A DNA stretch of 64,000 bases from Variovorax sp. EL159 (GTDB lineage: Bacteria; Pseudomonadota; Gammaproteobacteria; Burkholderiales; Burkholderiaceae_C), in NCBI RefSeq assembly GCF_900100965.1, contig NZ_FMUJ01000005.1, forward strand, positions 372,001 through 436,000. The letters are read 5' to 3'. The notes beneath the pieces are model-generated. The model was not told where the DNA came from, did no database searches, and was given only the letters and a program-made list of their open reading frames with translations. Numbering within the stretch: position 1 is the stretch's first letter; each line of letters opens with the position of its first letter. A program made the translations under genes and the position numbers. Shown piece after piece: positions 16,947 to 25,261 of the stretch.

Positions 16947-17369
16947 TCAGCGCCGCACGTTCACGATGGTCGCCTGCATCATCGCGACCACCTTGTAGTC
17001 GGCCCCGCTGCCGGAAAACGCCCGCACCTCGCCCGTGCAGACCGAAAGCAGCTTGCCCGAACTCTGCACGCGCCCCACGGCCAGGAAGCGCTCGCCAAGG
17101 GCGGGCCGCATGAAGTTGATCTTGAACTCCGCCGTCACCACGTCGAACTCCGCGGGCGCCTTCGTCAGCGCCGCATAGCCGCAGGCGCTGTCGACCACGC
17201 TCGTCACCGCGCCCGCATGCACGTACCCGTTCTGCTGCGAAAGGCCGCGCGCGTACGGCAGTTCGATGTGGACCTCGCCATCGGCCACCAGCGCTAGCCT
17301 GGCGCCGAGGGTGGCCATCAGCCCTTGTGAATTGAAGCTGTCCGAGATTCGTTGGTGCATGTCGTTCAT
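16947..17369 (-). CDS. PaaI-family hotdog thioesterase
   Basis: 140 residues, a single hotdog domain. The core GYVHAGAVTSVVDSACGYAAL corresponds to the HAGA catalytic helix region of PaaI thioesterases (usually N/HGG with a downstream Asp), followed by the beta strands VTAEFKINFMRPA and GRVQSSGKLLSVCTGEVRAF. It probably hydrolyses an acyl- or aryl-CoA in the cytosol, acting as a tetramer. The ATG at 17369 is used; one at 17360 is also possible. The gene is isolated and faces the DUF3883-like gene. Confidence 0.85.
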   Translation of the reverse strand: MNDMHQRISDSFNSQGLMATLGARLALVADGEVHIELPYARGLSQQNGYVHAGAVTSVVDSACGYAALTKAPAEFDVVTAEFKINFMRPALGERFLAVGRVQSSGKLLSVCTGEVRAFSGSGADYKVVAMMQATIVNVRR

Positions 17370-17580
17370 GAGGGGCGCGTGGGGCGTGAGGAAGATGTGG
17401 AAGTGCGTACCGCAGACCTATGGTTCTACCATCGCGCGCACTGCATGAGAACCGTGGCACTCATCGTGGTCCTGCGCCTGCTTGCCACTTTCCCCGCGGT
17501 CATTAACAAGCCTCGTTTTCTGCGGGAAAACTACCTCTGCTGCGCTCGGTAAATCGCATCGCCGAACGTACACTGCGGCC

Positions 17581-17958
17581 ATGGAAAGCAATGGGCAAGC
17601 CCAACAACGCAGCCTGCAGCCCGTCGTGGAGCTTCGGGCAGAAGGCGTGTCGTTCGCCTACGCCGTACGCGCGCCGCGTTCGAAGGGCGTGATCCCGCCC
17701 AGCTCTTACCAGGACAGCGGCTTTGCCACACTCACCGACTGCCTGCGCGACGTGGCGAAGGCGCTCGGCGGCAACTTCAAACGCATCTACGTGCGTCTCG
17801 ATGGCCACTGCGTCGGCGAGCGCGACATTGCAGAGTTGAAAGAGGCGCCGGAGAAGGTTGCAGCCGAGTTGCAGTTGGAGTGCGATGCGCTGAATGCGCT
17901 GCTGAAGCCTGCTGCGATCACCGCGCCGAAGAAGGCCGGGCCGGTGGTTGCTGAATAG
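17581..17958 (+). CDS. Conserved hypothetical protein
   Basis: 125 residues, no signal peptide or membrane segment. The sequence has the look of a small soluble alpha/beta protein: VELRAEGVSFAYAVRAPRSKG, then SGFATLTDCLRDVAKALGG and FKRIYVRLDGHCVGERD, ending in a charged helix and a Lys/Pro tail. I do not recognise the family. An upstream in-frame start at 17482 exists, but that part has weaker coding character. Neighbours on both sides point away, so context gives no clue. Confidence 0.6.
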   Translation: MESNGQAQQRSLQPVVELRAEGVSFAYAVRAPRSKGVIPPSSYQDSGFATLTDCLRDVAKALGGNFKRIYVRLDGHCVGERDIAELKEAPEKVAAELQLECDALNALLKPAAITAPKKAGPVVAE

Positions 17959-18091
17959 GAAAAGCAAAGAACAAGTAAGAGGCAAAAGGGGCACGCAAGT
18001 CACGAGCGCCCCGGCAACTGTCCCCTCTCCCCAAGGGGAGAGGGAGCAAGGCAGAGCCGCATCGCGCGACTCGCATCGCCAGCCGATCAGA

Positions 18092-18910
18092 TCAGTCCCA
18101 AGCCGGCGACAGGCCCGCGGGATCGGTCAACCGCTCATTGCGGTCAAGCGCCGCCATCTGAGCCATCTCCGCATCCGTCAGCTTCAGTTGCCGCGCCTTC
18201 AGATTGCCTTCAAGGTTCGCGCGCTTCGTCGAAGAAGGAATCACCGCGTAGCCCAACTGCATCGCCCACGCCAGCACCACCTGTGCCGTCGTCGCATCGT
18301 GCGCCTTCGCAATCGCCTCGATCACCGGGTCGGCAATCACCTTGCCGTAGGCCAGCGTCATGTACGAGGTGATGTGGATGCCCTGGCTCTTTGCGAACTC
18401 CGCCACCTTGCGGTTCTGCAGGTACGGGTGCAGTTCGATCTGGTTGGTCGCGATCTCTTTCGCGCCCACCGCCGCAATGGCTTCCTTCATCAGCGCGATG
18501 TTGAAGTTCGACACGCCGATCTGCTTCGTGAGCCCCAGCGCCTTGGCCTCGGCCAGTGCGCCCATGAACTCGGCCACAGAAACGGCGTTGCCCGGCGAAG
18601 GCCAGTGGATCAGCGTCAGGTCCACATGGTCTGTGCGCAGCTTCGCAAGGCTGTCCTTCAGGCTTGGCACCAGCTTGTCTTTGGCGTAGTTGTCCGTCCA
18701 GATCTTGGTCGTGATGAAGAGGCTGTCGCGGGCCACGCTGCTTTCGGCAATCGCCTGGCCCACCTCGGCTTCGTTGCCGTAGATCTGCGCCGTGTCGATC
18801 GCGCGGTAGCCCACGTCGAGGCCGTTCTTGACCGAGTCGATCACCACCTGGCCCTTCAGGCGAAAGGTGCCCAGGCCGAAGGCGGGAATGGGGTTGTTGT
18901 TCGTGTTCAT
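18092..18910 (-). CDS. dkgB: 2,5-didehydrogluconate reductase B (aldo/keto reductase)
   Basis: 272 residues, colinear with E. coli DkgB from IPAFGLGTFRLK to the end. The active-site tetrad regions are visible: AIDTAQIYGNE (Asp and Tyr), TTKIW (Lys) and LTLIHWPSPG (His). The NADPH-binding C-terminal block AVIPSSTKRANLEGNLKA is also present. The enzyme reduces 2,5-diketo-D-gluconate and aldehydes such as methylglyoxal in the cytosol. It lies upstream of no partner gene; the MFS gene in the same orientation ends 86 bases before its start and may be co-transcribed. Confidence 0.9.
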   Translation of the reverse strand: MNTNNNPIPAFGLGTFRLKGQVVIDSVKNGLDVGYRAIDTAQIYGNEAEVGQAIAESSVARDSLFITTKIWTDNYAKDKLVPSLKDSLAKLRTDHVDLTLIHWPSPGNAVSVAEFMGALAEAKALGLTKQIGVSNFNIALMKEAIAAVGAKEIATNQIELHPYLQNRKVAEFAKSQGIHITSYMTLAYGKVIADPVIEAIAKAHDATTAQVVLAWAMQLGYAVIPSSTKRANLEGNLKARQLKLTDAEMAQMAALDRNERLTDPAGLSPAWD

Positions 18911-18995
18911 GGTGTGCGTTGTCCTTGTGCGTTCAGAGAAGAAGAAAAAAGAAGATGAATGAAGAGGAGGGGAAGAGGCCTGCAGCGAAACCCGC

Positions 18996-20198
18996 TCAGT
19001 GCCCCACAGGCACCGGCCCCGAAGCGCGAACCGGAATGCCCGCACGCCGGTCGAGCGTGCCGCTCCACTGCGTGAGCGCCAGCGACACCAGCACCACCAG
19101 TGCGCCAATCCACGGCGTGTGCATCAGGCCAAGGTGCGTCACGATCAGCCCACCCGCCCAGGCCGCGCCGGCAATGCCCAGGTTGAAGGCCGCGATGTTC
19201 AGGCCCGAGGCCACGTCCACCGCCTGCGGCGTGAAGCGCTCGGCCTGCTTCACCACATACACCTGCAGCCCCGGCACGTTGCCGAACGCCACCGCGCCCC
19301 ACATCAGCACCGCCAGCAGCGCCAGCCACTTGTGCGGCGCCGCGAAGTTGAACACCAGCAGTACCGCAGCCAGCAGCGCAAAGATGATCTTCAGCGCCGG
19401 AATCGGGCCCATGCGGTCGGCCAGCTTGCCGCCCCAAATGTTGCCCGCCGCCACCGAGACGCCGTACACCAGCATCACCCAGCCCACCGCACCGGCGCTG
19501 AAGCCAGACACGTCGGTGAGGATCGGCGCAAGAAACGTGAACGGAATGAACGAGCCGCCATAGCCGATGGCCGTCTTCGCATACACCAGCAACAGGCGCG
19601 GCTCGGCCAGCACCTTGGCTTGCTGCGCCAGCGAGGCCGGCGGCGTGTGGCGGATGTTGCCGGGCACAAAGATCCAGCTGCCGATGAAGGCGACGACGCC
19701 CAACGCGGACACGGCCAGAAAAGTCTCGCGCCAGCCGAAGTGCTGCCCGATGAAGGTGCCCAGCGGCACACCCGTGACCAGCGCCACCGTGAGCCCGGTG
19801 AACATGATCGCGATGGCGCTCGCGGCCTTTTCCTTCGGCACGAGGCCCGTGGCGATGGTCGAGCCGATCGAGAAGAACACGCCGTGCGCTAGGCCCGTGA
19901 GGATGCGCGCCGCTACCAGCGATTCATAGCTCGGCGCCTGCCACGCCAGCAGATTGCCGACCGTGAAGAGGGCCATGAGCCCGAGCAGCAGCGCCTTGCG
20001 TGGCAGCTTGCCCGTGAGGGCGGTGAGCACCGGCGCGCCGATGGCGACTCCCAGCGCGTAGAGGCTGACGAGAAGGCCCGCCGAGGGCAGGCCGATGCCC
20101 AGGTCAGCAGCGACCGTGGGGATGAGGCCAACGATGACGAACTCGGTCGTCCCGATGGCGAAGGCGCTGAGGGTCAGCGCGAGTAAGGCGATTGGCAT
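18996..20198 (-). CDS. MFS transporter, DHA1 AraJ/YdhP-like
   Basis: 400 residues, twelve transmembrane segments. Helix 1 reads SAFAIGTTEFVIVGLIP, the hallmark of the AraJ/YdhP/NepI sugar-efflux and drug-efflux branch. It is followed by GAPVLTALTGKLPRK in loop 2–3 and GLAHGVFFSIGS in helix 4. The start ATG at 20198 has a good ribosome site (AGGAG about six bases upstream). Likely exports a small hydrophilic compound. It probably shares a transcript with dkgB. Confidence 0.85.
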   Translation of the reverse strand: MPIALLALTLSAFAIGTTEFVIVGLIPTVAADLGIGLPSAGLLVSLYALGVAIGAPVLTALTGKLPRKALLLGLMALFTVGNLLAWQAPSYESLVAARILTGLAHGVFFSIGSTIATGLVPKEKAASAIAIMFTGLTVALVTGVPLGTFIGQHFGWRETFLAVSALGVVAFIGSWIFVPGNIRHTPPASLAQQAKVLAEPRLLLVYAKTAIGYGGSFIPFTFLAPILTDVSGFSAGAVGWVMLVYGVSVAAGNIWGGKLADRMGPIPALKIIFALLAAVLLVFNFAAPHKWLALLAVLMWGAVAFGNVPGLQVYVVKQAERFTPQAVDVASGLNIAAFNLGIAGAAWAGGLIVTHLGLMHTPWIGALVVLVSLALTQWSGTLDRRAGIPVRASGPVPVGH

Positions 20199-20738
20199 GA
20201 GAGCACTCCTTCTTGGATGTGGAGGAGTGTCTTGCGGATACCTTTGCGGATAAATGGGGGTTAGGGCAGAAGATAGTTGCCGGGAAGTCAATAACACTCA
20301 ATCCCGGATCGGGCATTCAGGAGTGCCATGAGGTTCGCATGGATCATTGTTTGGCATCGAACGAATCGTCTGCAGAAACTCGTTTCTCGACGCAGGTCTT
20401 CCGGGCGTTGCGGCTACTGAGGATGTGCGACACGCCTTGCAGCAACACTGAAATCTCGCCATGTAAGTCATTCGAATTCATTGCCTCGCAAGCGCGCTGA
20501 TTCAACGCTTTGGAACAGGTCATTCATGTGAGCCGAATCCGCCCGGACAGACGCAACCTCTTCGAGTCGCGGTTTAAGATCCTTGCGCCCTGCACACTCG
20601 TTGTCAGCGACGCTCGCCCCGGACAGTTCTCCATGGTCTTCCCACAAGGATCGGCGAGTCGCTCCGAGGCGGAGCCCTTCAGATTTCACGATGGTGCCTG
20701 GTTCGCAAGCTTCTCAATCATCATCGGAGGAATTACCA
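20199..20738. other. 540-base intergenic region, lower G+C
   Basis: Lies between the divergent MFS gene and the asd gene. By eye it is clearly less G+C-rich than the flanks, and short open frames on both strands have no recognisable domain. It must hold the promoters of both neighbours. GGAGG at 20726–20730 is the ribosome site of asd. I see no terminator, tRNA or repeat of note. It may mark the edge of an acquired segment together with asd and the aminotransferase. Confidence 0.5.
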
Positions 20739-21773
20739 GTGGTCCAGAAGGTCAGCGTTGGCATCTTGGGTGGTACGGGAATGGTGGGGCGCCGATTGGC
20801 CCAGTTGCTCATCGGGCATCCATGGTTTGAACTCAAGGCCGTGATCGGGCAAGGCTCCATCGGCGAGCCTTATCGCGATGTATGGAATCGCAAGGAACGC
20901 GCGGTATCCACGCACTACGGGAGCGACTTCTGGCGAGAGGTGCCGTTTCCCGCGGAGCTCGATCATTGCCACGTCCTCTCGCTGGCCGAAGGACTGGAAG
21001 ACAAGGGCATCGAGGTGCTTTTTGCCGCGGTGTCGGCAGAGGGGCAAGCAGCGGAGCAGCAGGCGCTCGACCGGGGCCGCCGCGTTTTCTCCAACAGCCC
21101 GTACGGGCGCTTCGACGACGAGAACCCGCTCGTGATCACGGAGGTGAACGGCGAAAGGATCGCCGAGGCGCGCTTCGTGAAGAACCCGAACTGCGTGACC
21201 TCCGGCGCGGTGATGATTCTTGACGCCCTCGCACCGCTCGGGCTCGAGGGCGTGGCGGTCACCACGTTCCAGTCGCTATCGGGCCGCGGCGATGCCAAGT
21301 ACCCGGTGGACCTGGTCTCCGGCAACGTCTATCCGCTGCACGGTTCCGAAGAACGAACCGAGGAGTACATCGCACGGGAAATCCACAAGATCCTGGACTC
21401 GGATGTTCCGGTGTCCGTGAGCTGCAATCGCGTCTTCGTCCAGGAAGGCCATTTCGTCGACCTGCGAATCAAGACCTCGCGCAGGCCCGACGTGGCGGAA
21501 CTGGCAGCGCTGCTGGAAGGCTACAACCCCTTGAAGAACGTGCCCCTGCCGTCGAAGCCCGCAAGGCCGCTGGTGGTGTGCGCCGAGGCGGGGCGCCCTC
21601 GTCCGAATCAGGATTGCTTTCATGAGCGAGGCTTCTCGGTGGCCGTCGGCAACCTGTGCACGACGGACGCAATGTTCGAGGTGCGCCTGCAGTACGTCGT
21701 CAACAACCTCATCCGCGGAGCGGCAGGCAGCGCGCTGCTGAATGCGGAGTACAGCTACCTGCTGACGCACTGA
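20739..21773 (+). CDS. asd: Aspartate-semialdehyde dehydrogenase, fungal/archaeal type
   Basis: 344 residues. The NADP-binding loop is GILGGTGMVG (residues 8–17). The catalytic Cys152 lies in KNPNCVTSG, preceded by VFSNSPYGRF. FQSLSGRGDAKYP and the terminal VNNLIRGAAGSALLNAEY complete the fold. The motifs match the yeast Hom2/archaeal branch rather than the usual proteobacterial Asd. It reduces aspartyl phosphate to aspartate semialdehyde. The GTG start is set by GGAGG eight bases upstream. It converges on a class III aminotransferase, so a dedicated route (for example through 2,4-diaminobutyrate) rather than housekeeping lysine synthesis is possible. Transfer is likely. Confidence 0.82.
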   Translation: MVQKVSVGILGGTGMVGRRLAQLLIGHPWFELKAVIGQGSIGEPYRDVWNRKERAVSTHYGSDFWREVPFPAELDHCHVLSLAEGLEDKGIEVLFAAVSAEGQAAEQQALDRGRRVFSNSPYGRFDDENPLVITEVNGERIAEARFVKNPNCVTSGAVMILDALAPLGLEGVAVTTFQSLSGRGDAKYPVDLVSGNVYPLHGSEERTEEYIAREIHKILDSDVPVSVSCNRVFVQEGHFVDLRIKTSRRPDVAELAALLEGYNPLKNVPLPSKPARPLVVCAEAGRPRPNQDCFHERGFSVAVGNLCTTDAMFEVRLQYVVNNLIRGAAGSALLNAEYSYLLTH

Positions 21774-21790
21774 GTGCCCACGCCCCGCGT

Positions 21791-21804
21791 GTCATGCGCA
21801 TGAC
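21791..21804. repeat. 14-base perfect palindrome between convergent genes
   Basis: GTCATGCGCATGAC is its own reverse complement and sits in the 51-base gap between the asd and aminotransferase stops. The flanks (CGCGT before, GCG after) extend the pairing imperfectly. No T-run follows on either strand, so it is not a standard intrinsic terminator. It could be a protein-binding site or a weak bidirectional hairpin. Confidence 0.4.
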
Positions 21805-21824
21805 GCGCGAGGTCCAGGCAGGGT

Positions 21825-23153
21825 CTAGGGTCGCAGTGCTGTGAGCGCTTCGTCCAGTATCCGCAGGCCCTGCTGCACTTCGGCGGGCGTCACGACGCAA
21901 GGTGGCACGACGTGCACGCGGTTCTCGACCACGAATCCCAGCAGCCCGCGCTGCAGCAGTTCGGATTTGAGCCTGGACATGAAGCCCGCTTCCATGGGCG
22001 CGCGCGTGCGTCGGTCCGATACCAGTTCCAGCGCCCAGAAAACACCCGCGCCTCGCACGTCGCCGATGACTTCGTGCTGTCGCGCAAGTGCATGCAAGCC
22101 GGGGCCGAGGTAGTCGGCGCCGATCTGGTGTGCGTTCTCGACAATGCCTTCGCTTTCCATCGCATCGATTGCCGCAACGATCGATGCTGCCGCCAGAGGA
22201 TGACCGGAATAGGTGAGGCCGCCAGGGAACACGGTCGACTGGAAGTTCTGGGCGATCTCCTTGGAGATGACCACCCCGCCCACGGGAACGTAGCCCGAGT
22301 TGACCCCCTTTGCAAAGGTGATGAGGTCCGGCGCCATGTGATGAGGCTGATGCGCGAACCACTCGCCCGTTCGGCCGAATCCGCACATCACTTCATCGGC
22401 GATCAGCACGATGCCATGGCGGGTGCACAACTCCCTCACGCCCGCGAGATAGCCTGGGGGCGGAACGATGATGCCCGCCGTACCGGGGACCGGCTCCAGC
22501 ATGATGGCGGCGATCCGGCCGGGCCCTTCGCCCTGAATGACGCGTTCGAGATGCTGGAGTGCACGGGCACTCTCCTGGGCTGGCGAGTCCGACCAGAACT
22601 CGCTGCGATAGGGAAACGGACCGAAGAAGTGAACGTGGCCGCGCGCGTATTCGTTGGGCAGCCTTCGCCAGTCGCCCGTTGCGGCGATGGCCGAGCCCGT
22701 ATTGCCGTGGTAGGAGCGGTAGGTGGTCAGCACCTTGTCGCGGCCTGTGCACAGCCTTGCGAGGCGCATTGCGTTTTCGTTGGCGTCCGCACCACCGGAG
22801 GTGAAGAACACGCCGCCGTACATATCGCCTGCCTTCCGCAGGATTCGCTGCGCCGCCTGTCCGCGAGCCAGGTTGGCATGGGTGGGGGCCACCGTGGCGA
22901 GCTGGTCGGCCTGTTGCTTGATCGCCTCGATCACCTTGGGGTGCTGGTGCCCGATGTTCACGTTCACCAACTGGCTCGAGAAGTCGAGGTACTCCTTGCC
23001 CTCGTAGTCCCAGACGACACAACCGCGTCCACCGGCAATGGCGAGCGGCGCCAGGTTGCCCTGCGCAGACCAGGAGTGAAAGACGTGCTGCAAATCGAGT
23101 GCGATGACTTCGCTGTTGGTGTAAGCGTCGTGGCGGGACATTGCTTCTTTCAT
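21825..23153 (-). CDS. Class III (omega) PLP-dependent aminotransferase
   Basis: 442 residues, normal for the family. Landmarks are DFSSQLVNVNIGHQHPKV, the cofactor phosphate loop FFTSGGADANENAMRLAR, LIADEVMCGFGRTG (the PLP-pairing Asp) and LITFAKGVNSGYVPVGGV with the Schiff-base Lys. The N-terminal pattern resembles taurine:pyruvate and other omega-amine transaminases. Convergent with asd, it could act on a semialdehyde-derived amine, but this is inference. The ATG at 23153 is used; ATG at 23141 (MSRHDAY) is equally possible. Confidence 0.83.
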   Translation of the reverse strand: MKEAMSRHDAYTNSEVIALDLQHVFHSWSAQGNLAPLAIAGGRGCVVWDYEGKEYLDFSSQLVNVNIGHQHPKVIEAIKQQADQLATVAPTHANLARGQAAQRILRKAGDMYGGVFFTSGGADANENAMRLARLCTGRDKVLTTYRSYHGNTGSAIAATGDWRRLPNEYARGHVHFFGPFPYRSEFWSDSPAQESARALQHLERVIQGEGPGRIAAIMLEPVPGTAGIIVPPPGYLAGVRELCTRHGIVLIADEVMCGFGRTGEWFAHQPHHMAPDLITFAKGVNSGYVPVGGVVISKEIAQNFQSTVFPGGLTYSGHPLAAASIVAAIDAMESEGIVENAHQIGADYLGPGLHALARQHEVIGDVRGAGVFWALELVSDRRTRAPMEAGFMSRLKSELLQRGLLGFVVENRVHVVPPCVVTPAEVQQGLRILDEALTALRP

Positions 23154-23256
23154 CAGGTCGTGCGTCGTTGGTTGAGGAAGACTGCGCCAGGCCAGCTGGG
23201 CGACTGCAGCCGATCAGCTGGCGCAGTATGCCTTCCCAGGCACCGAAAAAATCTTT

Positions 23257-23292
23257 TGCATCCCCTGCATCCGAACGCCGCCCTGCCGTGTA
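23257..23292 (+). promoter_or_regulatory. Possible ECF sigma-dependent promoter
   Basis: TGCATCC occurs twice (23257–23263 and 23266–23272). The second copy is followed after 14 bases by CGTGTA (23287–23292). A GC-rich -35 with a CGT-containing -10 is the usual form of ECF promoters, and the element lies about 50 bases before a DUF3455 gene that precedes an ECF sigma factor gene. Autoregulation is plausible. The spacer is slightly short, so confidence is limited. Confidence 0.35.
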
Positions 23293-23344
23293 GACCCTTC
23301 AGCAGCGAGGAGCTGTTGACCTTCTACAACCCAGGAGAAATTTC

Positions 23345-23911
23345 ATGCACACCTCCCGTCCCACCCGTTCACTCGCCGTTCCTGGCGTCGTCTCCGCTGC
23401 AGTGTTCCTGAGCGCCTGCGGCTCAATGTCGATGACCCCTGCGTTCAACCAATCCAGCCTGCCGCCGACGATCCAGGTGCCGGCCGGCCACAAGGTCGCG
23501 ATGGAAACCGTGGGCAAGGGCGACATCACTTATGAATGCCGCGACAAGGCCAATGCCGCCGGGCAGACCGAGTGGGTGTTCGTCGGCCCCGAGGCCAAGC
23601 TGTGGGACCGCAGCGGCAAGCAGGTCGGCAAGTACTACGGCCCGCCGGCCACCTGGGAATCGAACGACGGTTCCAAGCTCACGGCCACGCAACTGGCCGT
23701 CGCGCCGTCGGGCCCGACCAGCCTGCCGTTTCAGCTCGTGAAGGCCAACCCGGCCGTGGGCTCGGGCGCGATGACGGGCGTGACCTACATCCAGCGCGTG
23801 GCGCTGCAAGGCGGCGTGGCACCGACTGCCGTGCCATGCACGCCTGCCAGCAAGGGTCAGAAGCAGGTCGTGCAATACCAGGCCGACTACATCTTCTGGA
23901 AGGCATCCTGA
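23345..23911 (+). CDS. DUF3455-family secreted lipoprotein
   Basis: 188 residues. An N-terminal signal ends in the lipobox-like LSAC (Cys25). The mature protein matches DUF3455: IQVPAGHKVAMETVGKGDITYECRDK, then EWVFVGPEAKLWDRSGKQVGKYYGPPATWESNDGSKL, and a C-terminal VVQYQADYIFW. Two conserved cysteines could form a disulfide. Function unknown, found in cell-envelope and oxidative stress loci. It lies 49 bases upstream of the ECF sigma gene and is probably in the same regulon. Confidence 0.8.
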   Translation: MHTSRPTRSLAVPGVVSAAVFLSACGSMSMTPAFNQSSLPPTIQVPAGHKVAMETVGKGDITYECRDKANAAGQTEWVFVGPEAKLWDRSGKQVGKYYGPPATWESNDGSKLTATQLAVAPSGPTSLPFQLVKANPAVGSGAMTGVTYIQRVALQGGVAPTAVPCTPASKGQKQVVQYQADYIFWKAS

Positions 23912-23960
23912 TCGGGGGGCGATTCGGCTGCGGAGCCACCCGCCCCACTACCATCGGCCA

Positions 23961-24536
23961 GTGCAGAACCCGCCGCCCACCATCGCGCCCTTCGACTACG
24001 ACGCCGCTCTCATGGCTTGCGCCCGCGGCGATCGTCTGGCCCTGCAGCAGCTGTACCAGCGCGAGGGGCGCTATCTGATGGGCGTGGCGCTGCGCATCGT
24101 GCGCCAGCGCCAGCAGGCCGAAGACGTATTGCACGACGCTTTCATCAGCATCTGGCAGCGCGCGGAAACTTTCAATCCGGCGCGCGGCGAAGGCCGGGGC
24201 TGGGTCTACAGCGTGGTGCGCAATGCCGCGCTGAACATGGTGCGCAGCGGCGCGCGCCAGGTGGACGTGAGCGAAGACGCCGCCGAAGCCATTGACGACG
24301 AGGCCGCGCTGGCGACATACGCCGCGGCTGGCGATCCGTTCGAATTGCGTGCCGATCTGGGCAGGCTCGAGAACTGCCTGAACGGGCTGGCGCCGGCGCG
24401 GCGCGACTGCATCCTCTTCGCGTATGTCGAAGGCTGCTCGCATGGCGAGATCGCCGAGCGGCTGCAGACGCCGCTGGGCACGGTGAAAGCCTGGATCCTG
24501 CGCGGCATGCGCGCGCTGCGGGAGTGCATGGCATGA
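23961..24536 (+). CDS. ECF RNA polymerase sigma factor, RpoE/SigK-like
   Basis: 191 residues from a GTG start. Region 2 (about 18–85) contains QAEDVLHDAFISIWQRAETFNPARG, and region 4 (about 130–185) contains the helix-turn-helix EGCSHGEIAERLQTPLGTVKAWILRGMRAL. There is no N-terminal or C-terminal extension. It directs RNA polymerase to envelope or oxidative stress promoters when freed from its anti-sigma factor, which is encoded by the overlapping next gene (ATGA). The linked DUF3455 gene is the likely target. Confidence 0.92.
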   Translation: MQNPPPTIAPFDYDAALMACARGDRLALQQLYQREGRYLMGVALRIVRQRQQAEDVLHDAFISIWQRAETFNPARGEGRGWVYSVVRNAALNMVRSGARQVDVSEDAAEAIDDEAALATYAAAGDPFELRADLGRLENCLNGLAPARRDCILFAYVEGCSHGEIAERLQTPLGTVKAWILRGMRALRECMA

Positions 24537-25261
24537 ACGGCAACAACCCGACCGACATCAACGACATCGACGCATTGGCCGGCGAGTACGTGCTCGGCAC
24601 GCTGTCGGCCAGCGCGCGTGCGGCGGTCGAAGCCCGCATGCACAGCGAGCCGACCCTGCGCGAAGCCGTGCAGGCATGGGAGGCGCGACTGCTGCCGCTG
24701 ACGGTGCTTGCGCTGCCGCAGGAACCGTCGCCGGCGCTCTGGCCGCGCATCGAGCGCAGCATCGGCAACGTGGCGGAGCCAGGGAAGAAGGCCACGCCTG
24801 TGCGGCCATCGGCTGTCTCGGGTTGGTGGAACAACCTGAGGTTGTGGCGCGGCCTGGCTGCGGGCGGGTTTGCCGCGGCCGCGTTGATGGTGGCTGTGCT
24901 CGTGATGCGTCCGCCGCCGACGCCGCAATACATGGTGGTGCTGGTTGCCCCGCAGGACAAGTCGCCGGGCTGGGTGATCCAGACCACCTCATCGCGTCAG
25001 TTGAGCCTGGTGCCGCTGGGCACGTTCGAAGTGCCGCCGCAGAAGACGCTGCAGTTCTGGACCAAGGCCGACCAGTGGCGTGGGCCTGTATCGCTGGGCC
25101 TCGTCAAGCAGGGGCAGGCGCTGCGCATTCCCATCGACAAACTGCCGCCGCTCGAGCCGAACCAGCTGTTCGAGCTCACGCTGGAGCCCGAGAACGGCTC
25201 GCCCATCGACCGACCGACGGGGCCGATTCAGTTCATCGGGCGTGCCGTCAAGGTGATGTAG
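24533..25261 (+). CDS. Transmembrane anti-sigma factor, RskA-like
   Basis: 242 residues: an N-terminal cytosolic anti-sigma domain (DIDALAGEYVLGTLSASARAA), one transmembrane helix at about 107–126, and a periplasmic RskA-type domain (MVVLVAPQDKSPGWVIQ to IQFIGRAVKV). No HxxxCxxC zinc motif is present, so it belongs to the zinc-free group. It would hold the ECF sigma factor at the inner membrane and release it by proteolysis on a periplasmic signal. The start overlaps the sigma stop. The 3' end overlaps the convergent MFS gene by 14 bases. Confidence 0.87.
   Translation: MNGNNPTDINDIDALAGEYVLGTLSASARAAVEARMHSEPTLREAVQAWEARLLPLTVLALPQEPSPALWPRIERSIGNVAEPGKKATPVRPSAVSGWWNNLRLWRGLAAGGFAAAALMVAVLVMRPPPTPQYMVVLVAPQDKSPGWVIQTTSSRQLSLVPLGTFEVPPQKTLQFWTKADQWRGPVSLGLVKQGQALRIPIDKLPPLEPNQLFELTLEPENGSPIDRPTGPIQFIGRAVKVM

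Noticed and set aside
20213..20500. Short open frame in the intergenic region before asd
   Set aside because: No ribosome site, no domain and no recognisable composition; treated as non-coding.
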